A stretch of DNA of 64,000 nt from Plectrocnemia conspersa (taxonomy: Eukaryota > Arthropoda > Insecta > Trichoptera > Polycentropodidae). Location: assembly GCA_009617715.1 (NCBI GenBank), contig VTFK01000026.1, forward strand, positions 496,001 to 560,000, written 5' to 3'. The notes beneath the pieces are model-generated. The model was not told the DNA's origin and searched no databases. It worked only from the letters and a program-made list of their open reading frames with translations. Both the position numbers and the translations under genes were made by a program. Below, piece by piece: positions 26,979-36,241 of the stretch (positions within the stretch are counted from its first letter, which is position 1; each line of letters starts with the position of its first letter).

Positions 26979-27527
26979 TCAAATGGTTGTTTTTCCTAAA
27001 ATGTCATTGACAATTTTTTCGAACAAATTAATATGTATACCATTTAGGAATGTTATAGTTTTATCATCTTTGAGTTCATCAAGATTTTTACAATATTCCG
27101 GCCAAGCACACTTCTCGAAATATCCAGGAATATCTGGTGGATCATAGGTACGCAAATCTCTTCTTAGTTTACATTCATCTTTATCCAACACCAAATGATA
27201 TTTCAACTGGCACAACTTCGCTATCGGTTCATAATTCAAAATAATGAAACCCTCGATTATCATCAACTTCTGAGCCCCACCTGAAGGGGTGACTAAAACA
27301 TTAGTTATATCTTGATACATTTTATCCATATCCAACGAAGACATAATATCGTAATTTACATGATCCATATTTTGGACTTGAATATGTTTGGGACTATCCT
27401 CAGGATAAAAATAATTATCTTGGCTAAAAACAATGCAATCTTTAAATTTCTCCGATAATTTCGTAGCCAATGTCGTTTTACCACCACAAGTCACGCCCGA
27501 TATAGCGACTATAAAATAGGAATCCAT
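26979..27527 (-). CDS. Nmrk: Nicotinamide riboside kinase (NMRK/NRK)
   Basis: Single-exon gene of 182 residues. The product should phosphorylate nicotinamide riboside to nicotinamide mononucleotide, a salvage entry to NAD in the cytosol. The Walker A loop GVTCGGKT is at residues 11-18, preceded by the beta strand FIVAIS. SQDNYF (Asp37) matches the substrate-binding aspartate region of NRK, IIEGFIILNY follows near residue 95, and the lid-type segment RDLRTYDPPDIPGYF is typical of the family. Length matches the human enzymes (about 200). I chose Met at 27,527 because it directly precedes the conserved strand and has a strong context (AAAATGG); an in-frame ATG seven codons upstream exists. The start is 42 bases after the DPM2 stop on the same strand, leaving little room for a promoter. 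What is seen is the ORF and motifs; the function is inferred from family. Confidence 0.93.
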   Translation of the reverse strand: MDSYFIVAISGVTCGGKTTLATKLSEKFKDCIVFSQDNYFYPEDSPKHIQVQNMDHVNYDIMSSLDMDKMYQDITNVLVTPSGGAQKLMIIEGFIILNYEPIAKLCQLKYHLVLDKDECKLRRDLRTYDPPDIPGYFEKCAWPEYCKNLDELKDDKTITFLNGIHINLFEKIVNDILGKTTI

Positions 27528-27569
27528 TTTAAACTTTATAAAATACAAAAAAAACTGATTTAGATTTTA

Positions 27570-27884
27570 TTAAGTTTCACACAAAGGGAACAAATGGTAA
27601 ATAGTGAATCCCATTAGGGAACCAATGAACGTCAATCCGCACAGTGAAGAAAACAGTAATGCATAGATTTGATCAATAAATCCCTTATAGAACCAATGAT
27701 CTGAAAAATAATATTATGTTAAATAGTTTGTATATTTTTTTATCTAAATTGAAGTTATGTGAATATTAATACCTTCTTCTAATTCAGTAAAAGGTAAGAC
27801 TGTAAGCCATATAAAAGTATACGAAGATAATATAAAAGCTAATATCAAAATGATTTTCCCAAAAAATGCATCAGCCAAATCCAT
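27570..27884 (-). CDS. Dpm2: Dolichol-phosphate mannose synthase subunit 2 (DPM2)
   Basis: Two exons, 27,773-27,884 and 27,570-27,700, joined across a 72-bp GT-AG intron, encode 80 residues (human DPM2 has 84). DPM2 is the small ER-membrane subunit that stabilises the DPM1/DPM3 mannosyl transferase and also touches GPI biosynthesis. Two hydrophobic helices are visible, about residues 8-34 (ending WLTVLPFTELE) and 50-73 (IYALLFSSLCGLTFIGSL). The LPF motif after helix 1 and the short polar loop before helix 2 match DPM2. The start codon lies nine bases after the stop of the AROS gene. An AATAAA hexamer (27,566-27,571) overlaps the stop codon. It differs from human DPM2 at most positions, so identification rests on topology, length and the LPF region; another small two-helix ER protein is the main alternative. 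Confidence 0.8.
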
Positions 27885-27893
27885 CGACAAAGG

Positions 27894-29049
27894 CTAAAAG
27901 TTTTCCTGTTCGAATTTTCTAAAATCTTCTTCAGTGAACACAGTGCCTTCATCGGGTTTCTCCTCTTCGATTTCTAATATTGGTTTTCCAGTCTTTGCTC
28001 GTTTTATTAACTATAAAATTATATAATAATAATAAAATATTATATTTATATTATAAATCACATACCATATGTATTTTTATAATACCTTTTTAGTAACATC
28101 CGATGATAAGGAATGACTGCACAGATGCTCCAATTTCTTTAGGTTTTCTTGTATGTTTTTTTCAGTAGAGGTTTTTTGTATTTTCAACTTTTTTGAAGAA
28201 CTATCCGAGACGTTGAAGATTTTAGTATTTTCTGTAGAAACATGTGAACTTATGTATACACAGTACTAAGAAGAGAATAAATAAATAAATGAATAATACC
28301 TTTCTTGCCACCTTTTCCGAAAGTTTTAATACTACGATGTGCAGTCGGTATTAAATCGAACACACCTTTGTTCTTCTTATTTTTTCTTTGCCCTGAATTA
28401 GTAAAAAAAAGCATTACTAAATTTGATCGTTTTTAAACATGGAAAGTGCTTAATTCTGGCTATAATTTAAAACTATGTAATTTAAGGTGACCAGATTTTG
28501 AAAATGTCAAAGGAGGCCACTAAAAATAGAAAGACCATCTCGAAAATTTTTATTTGAGAGCAAATTGCTACCGGAGCTAAAAACAGGTCATCTCATAAAT
28601 TTTTGTTTGAGGTCAAACTGCTACAGGAGATAAAAAAAATTTTTTCCGAAATTTTTGTTCATTTAGGGATTCTGCGGGAGCTAAAATGAAGGTCACCTCG
28701 GACATTTTTGTCCGAGAAAAGGTGGGAATTAGCAACAAAATATTTGAGGAGGTCGTCTGGTTACCTTATGCATAGAATAGGTACTTATAAAGTACAAAAA
28801 GTTTTATTTACTATATATTTTACTATAAACTAGTTTTAAAATTGGTATTATATAACCAATTTTTAATGAACGTTTTTTATTTAAATATTCATTATCTAAT
28901 TCGTAAATTAAGATTATTGTGATTGAGTTTATAAAATAAGTTAATCAAAATAAATTAAATTAAGTGTACTCATAACTGTTTTAATACCTTTTTTTAATTT
29001 GTTGAGAATCTGTGATTTCAAGACTTCGTTTCACTAATGAAGCTGACAT
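27894..29049 (-). CDS. AROS / RPS19BP1 homologue
   Basis: Four exons, 28,988-29,049, 28,300-28,385, 28,086-28,231 and 27,894-28,010, give 136 residues, the length of human RPS19BP1 (active regulator of SIRT1, which also binds ribosomal protein S19). The N-terminus MSASLVKRSLE parallels human MSAALLRRGLE, and the C-terminus DEGTVFTEEDFRKFEQENF is nearly the human ending. Between them lie a lysine-rich segment and a helical ENLKKLEHL region, fitting the small, basic, nucleolar protein. One boundary is odd. The frame requires intron 1 to end GGGCAAAG, seven bases past a better-looking TTCAG site; using TTCAG shifts the frame into a stop. A homopolymer error in the A-run at the end of exon 1 is the alternative. 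Intron 1 contains a MITE with internal tandem repeats. The gene heads the compact AROS-DPM2-NMRK cluster and is divergent from MTFMT. Confidence 0.9.
28485..28766. mobile_element. TA-flanked MITE with internal tandem repeats, in AROS intron 1
   Basis: The terminal inverted repeats AGGTGACCAGA and the complement of AGGTAACCAGA are each bordered by TA (28,483-28,484 and 28,767-28,768). Between them, three to four diverged copies of a unit of about 53 bp repeat the order GGTCATCTC, AATTTTTGTTTGAG, CTGCTACAGGAGCTAAAA. It is non-coding. The TA borders point to the Tc1/mariner-type integration class; the family itself is unrecognised. Confidence 0.65.
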
Positions 29050-29951
29050 GACTTATTTCAAGGAAGATGTCATGACATTTAAGGTTAGGTAGTCTGTAAG
29101 CCACACGGTACTGTATTGCCATTGGCAAAAATAAATACGTTATCAGTTACTACCTATTTATTCGAATAAAATTATAAATAAATTAAACACGGCAGCGAAA
29201 CATCTAGTAGCATAAAAAATACTATTTTGAAAATATTTAGTTCTAGAAAATGACAAAATACAATTATTAGTAAATGTGCAATACGAAATAAAAAAATGCA
29301 AAGCTCAAAAATTACCGAAAATTTACACGTAAATTTTTTTTTTTTTACGTAAAATATTTTTCGATAGAATCGTAGGACTTGTTTTTACGGCTAAAAAGTT
29401 TACCTAGCCTAGTCTGCGTGGCAAGCGCCATATAGCGCCGAAGGTAACTGTGTCCCACACGCCGCAGTTCCTCATATGGCGCCATATCCCCTTTCGAATC
29501 GATTATACTATGAAAATATATATTTTATTTTATAATGTGTGTGAGACATCTCTTGTTCTTCCCATACATTTCTAAAATTACTTAATAATAGAAACACTAA
29601 CCACTAGTTCAAAAATAAGGGTAAGTTTATCGGGCGTCATACAAAATCGAACCTCATAGTGTCAATAGCATGAAACAAATTCCACGCGTGCGGGATAACT
29701 TGGTCCGTTCGTTTTGAGTCGAAATTTACTCGATAATTGATAGATAGAACGACGATGATGATTTGAGACATACCGACGCTCCTGCCAGAAATAATAATAA
29801 ACTTAAAGTCAAGTAGCACAATTTGTGATTTAAAATTATTTGTAATACATATTTTTTAAATTATTAATTAATAAAAATAAATTTATGATTTCTATAATGG
29901 CCGTTTTCTAATGTTTTTACGACCAAAATTTAAAATGTTCTGTCAAATGTC
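29050..29951. promoter_or_regulatory. Divergent intergenic region between AROS and MTFMT
   Basis: About 900 bp separates the AROS start (minus) from the MTFMT start (plus), so both promoters should lie here. GC-richer words cluster at 29,400-29,500, including CCATATAGCGCC and ATATGGCGCCATAT (palindromic around GGCGCC). No TATA box at a convincing distance was found. The sharing of regulatory sites is inference from the head-to-head arrangement. Confidence 0.4.
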
Positions 29952-31297
29952 ATGTGGCGATGGAGCACTAAAAGAGTAGCTTTTAATATTAAACCGATAA
30001 ATACATTCATTTTTTCAAAGAAAAATTATTGCGATAGGAAAAAATGGGATATCCTATTTTTTGGCACCGACGAATTTTCACTAGCCAGTCTAAAAGTGAT
30101 ACATCAAGAATAGTATGTCATATAACCTTATTGCTATTTATAAAAATGCTGTTTTGAATTAAAAATTGATTAGGTATATAATTTCGTACTTTATGAATGT
30201 AGCAATTATTATTTTTTATATTCCAGTGTCAACAAAGGCATCATTAACAAATTGGAAGTGGTTGCTACTACAAGCGGTAGCAACAAAGCCATGCTCAAAT
30301 ATGCAAAGAAACATAATTTATACACACATAACTGGCCTTTGAGTCCAAATTTGGATAACAAATTTCATTTAGGAATTGTTGTTTCATTCGGCCGTATGAT
30401 TCCAAAAAAGATTATAAATATTTTTCCACTGTAAGTTTGATATTATATTAAAAGTATTTAATATATCGATAACTATTGCATTTTTTTATTAATAGCGGCA
30501 TGTTAAATGTGCACGCTAGTCTATTGCCTCGATGGCGAGGTGCTGCTCCCATTATTCATTGTTTACTTAATGGAGACACTCATACGGGAGTTAGTATAAT
30601 GAGGATAAAACCTCATCATTTTGATATTGGTATGTTGTTATTATATTTTATATTAAAACTCATTTTATTAAGTAAATAATTATTTTAGGTGATGTTATAA
30701 AACAAAAAGTAATTGAAATTAATAAAGATATGTTCCAACCTGAATTACATAAATTGTTGGCTAGTATCGGAGCAAATTCTTTGATGGAAACTTTAAATGA
30801 GTTACCAGAATGTCTTAACAATGCAAAGTTGCAGGATTCTTCAAAGGCCACTAATGGTGATTACATCTGTACATTAATATTAATTTATAATTTATAGATA
30901 ATTTATTATTTGTTAAAATTATTTTTCAGCCCCAAAAGTGCACGAGTCTCTTGCCGTCATCGATTGGGAAAAATGTAGCGCTTTACAAATTCATAATCAA
31001 TCTAGAGCTTTACTAGGAGTGTACCCATTGATTACTCGATTCAAAGGAAAGGAGGTGCAGTTGAAAAAAATACATCTTTGGAAAGAAGAGAGTTCGGAGA
31101 TAGATTTGAAAAAGACTCCCGGTCAATTTGAATTTATGAAGTTGAGGCGAGTCATAAGAGTATGCTGCGGTGACCACAAATATGTTTATTTTGAATCAAT
31201 AAAAGTCAAAGGCAAACCAGAAATGAAAGTGTTCGACTTCAAAAACGGTTTTATGAAACTATATCCTGTTGATCATTTGAAATTTGACTGTTTATAA
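29952..31297 (+). CDS. Mtfmt: Mitochondrial methionyl-tRNA formyltransferase (MTFMT)
   Basis: Five exons (29,952-30,112; 30,227-30,430; 30,496-30,629; 30,689-30,856; 30,930-31,297) with GT-AG introns give 344 residues. The enzyme transfers formyl from 10-formyl-tetrahydrofolate to Met-tRNA for mitochondrial initiation. Residues 1-31 are rich in Arg/Lys, Trp and hydroxylated residues with almost no acids ([14 protein letters not shown]), as a mitochondrial presequence should be. The catalytic domain starts ILFFGTDEF (34-42). Asn126, His128 ([15 protein letters not shown]) and Asp165 (FDIGD) occupy the three catalytic positions known from bacterial Fmt, and the SLLPRWRG formyl-folate loop is intact. 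The C-terminal tRNA-binding OB-type domain begins near [19 protein letters not shown] at 31,326-31,331 follows the stop. The start at 29,952 is the first in-frame ATG giving a presequence. Nothing suggests loss of function. Confidence 0.95.
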
Positions 31298-31984
31298 TAT
31301 TTTATTGTATAGTTATTAGAACATAAATAAAAAAAATTAACTTTTGAGCTTAAATTACTTATTAAAAATCATATAGATAATAAAATAAATAAAATAAAAT
31401 CAGATATACGGACATTTTTGTAAACATTTAAAATATATTGTTGCATGATATCATTTACATTTTCACATACATCAAAGATAGTTAAAATCTCTATATTCAT
31501 AAGCAACATACTAGTCTTATAGAAGTAAACAAATGTGCTCTAATTTGGACATGGAAGAATTTGAGTGCATATGTTACATCAAGAATAATTATCAAATGTG
31601 TCCATTTTTACAGCTTCTTTACATGCAGAAACTTAGTAAATAGTTAAGTTTCCGTGTATATGAAATATACCGTCAAGACTGACTCTTATGTTAGTACCAT
31701 ATTTAAAGGTTAATCGTAGTTCATAGTACAGAAAATCAATACAAAATCTGATGAGAAATGAGAAATTATCAATTTATCAAAGAAAATCTAAGAAATACAG
31801 TTTCAAATTTGGGTTCTCAATTACTCGTAGTTTTCAACTATTTGAATATATTTATATTTTTATTCTTCGTTTTTACCAATATTCATTTATTTAAGCAATT
31901 AGTCCTGAAAAACAATTAATTGCCTATAAATATTATTTAATTAAAAAGTAATTATCGGTTAGTAATAATTTATTTAATCATCGG

Positions 31985-32230
31985 TAACAGCGTTCTCACT
32001 GCGACGGCGCCGACATGATTTTATTGTTTATGAATTTTTTACTTCTGAGAAGGGTTAATTGTTTTATGCGCTCTCCAATTAAAAATTCAGCTTAGATATT
32101 CTTCTTTCGACTCACTGAAGTCGTAATATTTCTATAAATAGTCTTAATATAAATGCTAGATAACCGAGCGTTTCTACTGCAAGTGCACGATTTTATTGCC
32201 TTTGACGTGGATTCTAAATAAGAACGCCCC
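31985..32230 (+). repeat. Dispersed repeat family B, copies 2 and 3 in tandem orientation
   Basis: One copy runs 31,985-32,055 (GCGTTCTCACTGCGACGGCG, then ATGATTTTATTG and TTTTTTACTTCTGAGAA). A second, more diverged, runs 32,160-32,230 (ACCGAGCGTTTCTACTGC, then CACGATTTTATTGCCTTTGA). The two share orientation and are separated by about 100 bp of unrelated DNA. Confidence 0.65.
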
Positions 32231-32639
32231 ATTTTAATGAAAAAATATAAATCTTAATAAACCGTACTGAATGGCCAACTTTTGCTTCCTCCTGAAAAAA
32301 CTAAATAACTTCCCTGGACTAAATAAAAATAAATACTATTTTTTAAATTTCAATCGGCTAATGTGAGGCCTTGTCTAATAAGAAGATTCTATAGCCTCCA
32401 GTTGCAATTTAATTTTCAGGCAGATTATCATGGAGCTTATTTGACAGACGATTTTATTGAATAGACTCGTAAATTCAAGTATAGGTCGAAAGTTCACAAT
32501 ATAATGTTATATACATCGATGACTTCACTACTGTGAGTCGAGTGGCACATAACCTTCAGCTGGCGATATATTATATAGTAATATTTTTATTCAAGAACAT
32601 ATCAAATAAAATAAATATAAAATACGTTTGCGTGTTGGC

Positions 32640-32790
32640 TTCAAGAATTATGTGTAATTTAATTTATATAGTGTGGAGATCAGAATTAGTAATTATTTTA
32701 TAAATATAATTTCGATCGATCATCACAAATTAGCTCTTCCAAGATTTTCTTAGTATCATGGATAAATTTTATGATAAATAATAAAAATAA
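32640..32790 (+). repeat. SINE-like repeat, copy 2
   Basis: The block GGAGATCAGAATTAGTAAT, AATATAATTTCGATCGATC and ATCACAAATTAG followed by TAGTATCATGGATAAAT matches in order the minus-strand reading of 14,400-14,510. The tRNA-like head and the GC-rich tail of copy 1 are missing or decayed here. Confidence 0.5.
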
Positions 32791-35700
32791 AACCGGAATA
32801 GGCTATGCATTCTGACATCTATTGTTCTGACATCACTACTTATTTAGTAGTTGTTGATTGTGTTTACTCTGTTGTAAAGCATTAGAATTAAGAATAATTA
32901 TTAGAATAAATAAATGAACAAATAACAATTATTTGTTAGCAAAGATAATCGTTATGTTGCAACAAAACACATGCACAAAAGTCTGCGTCATTCTGATTTA
33001 ATTGCAGGTCGAAGATGATTCTTGAAGAAGTCTAAGAGGTAGCACTGGTAAGGTGTTACCCTGGGCATGTAATTATGCCTCGTTCGTTCCAAAAGAATTC
33101 AAACATAATCTTTCCCGTAAATAAATATTATAGTTGTGTTCAAAACAAAATTTCTTCTAAAGGTATGGAGCCATTCATTGCTCTTTCTTGGTTTCTGGCT
33201 GGCAGCAACAATTTTCTTAGAGGGCTTCCACCTTCTGCTGTAATATTCTCAAAAAGTCCCCAGCAGGCAGCAATACGTCATTCTTTATGATGTGGTAACC
33301 ACCATGTAGCTTTCTAGCTCACTTGTACATTTTATAGAGCGACAGATATGAATCAATAAAAAAAGGTGCTCCACCCTGGTACATGTTTCAAATACAGTGG
33401 GTGACTTATTTATTTAAATTTTCATATCGAACTTAAAAACATTCATAAAAAAATATGAAAAGGCAATCAAATGTATACTTACTATTCAGCTAAACTAATT
33501 ACTTACAGTATTCTTATCTGCGATTATGTTCTTAGGTTTGTTTCATGATAATTTGTCTAAAGCTTTACATACTTATTTCACAAAAAAAGATTTTTTATAA
33601 AGTATACTTAATATTTTTATTTAAGCTTATTAATACATTTTATATTTATTTATTTAACAAGGGGTTAACACCTAGAAAACTAATAATAATACCTGTGGAA
33701 TTTTCACATTGTAAATATGACTATAAAAATAACCTGCAAAAATACAGGAAATTCATATTTATGTGCAAAATAAAATCTTGCAGGAATTACTTGAATTCTT
33801 GCCTGAAAAATAAAAAAGAAAATATGCAATGTTTAATTTATACTGAAGAATGAAGAACATATTAAAAACAAAGCAAGGTTGTAAGAAAAAAATATAGTTA
33901 AAATGACTTATTTAACTTACCGGTATTGTGTGCATTATCTATAAAATGCATTCACTCACATGTGATAATGTAAAAATTATCATTAAACATGTAAAACATA
34001 CTATGACATGCGTGATCTGAGGGATAATCCATGCATTGTGTCAATATTAATGATTATATTTGAGCTAACATTTGCTATATATTTTAAGAAGTGCACAATT
34101 TTGACATCAACGGATTTATGAAAACAAATAAATGAAAACCAAATAGTTTATTGAATATAAATTTTGATAACATGTACATGTTGCGATTGAACATTACGTA
34201 TATAAAAATAATATAACAATTTTTGTTTTAATTCCAATTGCATTGTTAGAGAATGTTTAGTAATTTATTTTTATGCATATGACCAGTGATTGAATACCAG
34301 TGAACACATGATTTCGTTAATATTATTAATAATCATTTGAAGTATCACATTAATTTTTCACAATGAACACTTTGCAGCCACTTGTCCTTTCCTAAAATCC
34401 ATGAAGAATGAATTGTTAAACATGAAAACACTAAAAAAGTCCCTACGTTTGTTACTCAATTAAATAATAAAAAAAAAAAACAATAATTCATATTATGCGC
34501 AAAAAAAAATGTATAGTATGTATTATATATAAAATGGTACATCATGCAATGATAATTGTTTAAAAGTAAAATTTCATCTAAAGGGTTCTTTTTAATGTAG
34601 GATATAAAAACATGCAATGCTAAATTATAAAGTGATTTATTAATAATGAATAGTTATAATAAATAACGAAGTGCATATAATATTTCAACATCCTATATAT
34701 ATGTTATTACTATAACAACAATTAATTTAGCAGTCGACTAAATTTCATTTAGGATGTTGTACATACATACATACATAAAGAGCTTCAGTAATCATACAAA
34801 ATTAATCACAACATAATGGATACTATAACAAATAAACGTAAACACAATCTATATTTTCACATATTCGATTAACATAAAAAAATAGTAGACATGTTAAATT
34901 ACGATAGGATAAATAAGATAGGGAATGTCAATAATCATTAAATATTTTTTACACATAAATAAAAACATTTTTTTCAACAATTATTAAATACAGTTAAACA
35001 AAAATATAACAGTTAACCAAAACTAATAAAAGGCACCATAAAAACAATACTTTTACAACAAATTTGCATTAAATGCATTTTAAGCTCGCTTAATCACCAA
35101 TTTAAGTTTTCTATTTAAAAGAAAAATTTAATCAAAAATTGAGCGTTTGCGTTATCATAAACAATTTGGCATTTAACAATACTAATTTAGTCACATACTA
35201 CTACTAATTTTTAATTCACACATAATGTGAGAAGTTAACAATTAAGTGTTTACTTTGATCATTTATCGTTATCGAAATACACAAAGCAATAACTAAAATG
35301 ACTTTGGCATACATTTCGTAGGCACCAAACTATGGTAACTAAGTACATAACATTATGAAATAAATTTTGTATGATATATAATATTGTGTATTATATGTTT
35401 TTTTTTTAATTATCACAACACATAGATAAGTCACAATTTGGATGAACATTTTCATAAGTAAACAGATGTTGTGATACACTTATATTTGACATACCGTTCG
35501 TTGCTGACACCTCGTTTTAAATTACACCTCTAAATAACATTCACAAGATACGGGATGAATATCAATTTTAACAAATTATACATTTACATGGGAAGTTGTG
35601 GTATATTTTTTTTATTAATTGAAAGTTGTTATTTAGTGACTAATTTTGTTATTGAATTGCAACCAAAAATTATTACATATAATATAGATGGTCTAACTAT

Positions 35701-36241
35701 TGAAATAATCATGCTAATTGATAATAATACATAATCTGGAATTGTAGCACAACATAATTATATTTTTAACGTTTATACTTTTAAAATATTTTACTCTGTA
35801 TATAATATGTAAAATAGCTAGATATATTCACAGTGTTGCAGGACATTTTATACTTTTATATAAAAAATAAATATATTCAAGCGGCTCTAGAAGTAATCTT
35901 CTTTAAAAATTTTGACAAAAAATTATATATCTAATATGTTTATCTATATTCTTCTCATATGTAATTTACATATATATATATATTTATCACATCTAATTTT
36001 AATGATCATAATTGAATATAAAACCAAATATATAGGCACATGACAACAAACTAACTATGAAAAAATATATAGAATTTTGTTAAAATGCGATTAGCACACA
36101 ACTATATAAAATGTATATATTTCTAAAATCAAATGTTTAAAAAGAAAGAAAACAAACGAATGTATTGATCCAAGAAAGCGATTAGCAAATATGACTAATA
36201 CATGTGTTTTATACTCAGTCGTTATATTCAAATACAGTTGC

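Larger units (their letters stand above)
31298..36241. other. Convergent intergenic region, likely including a long Gpdh 3' UTR
   Basis: MTFMT and Gpdh converge on this interval. It contains repeat family B twice, a fragment of family A near 32,270-32,300 (GGCCAACTTTTGCTTCCTCC), a SINE-like copy, and a coding-like but broken piece near 33,160-33,290. From about 34,150 to 36,241 the DNA is uniformly AT-rich. A minus-strand AATAAA lies at 34,147-34,152, so a Gpdh 3' UTR of about 2.1 kb is possible but unproven. Confidence 0.45.

Noticed and set aside
33545..33853. 102-codon plus-strand frame
   Set aside because: Very AT-rich, Lys/Ile/Tyr-heavy chain with no family resemblance, typical of chance in this composition.
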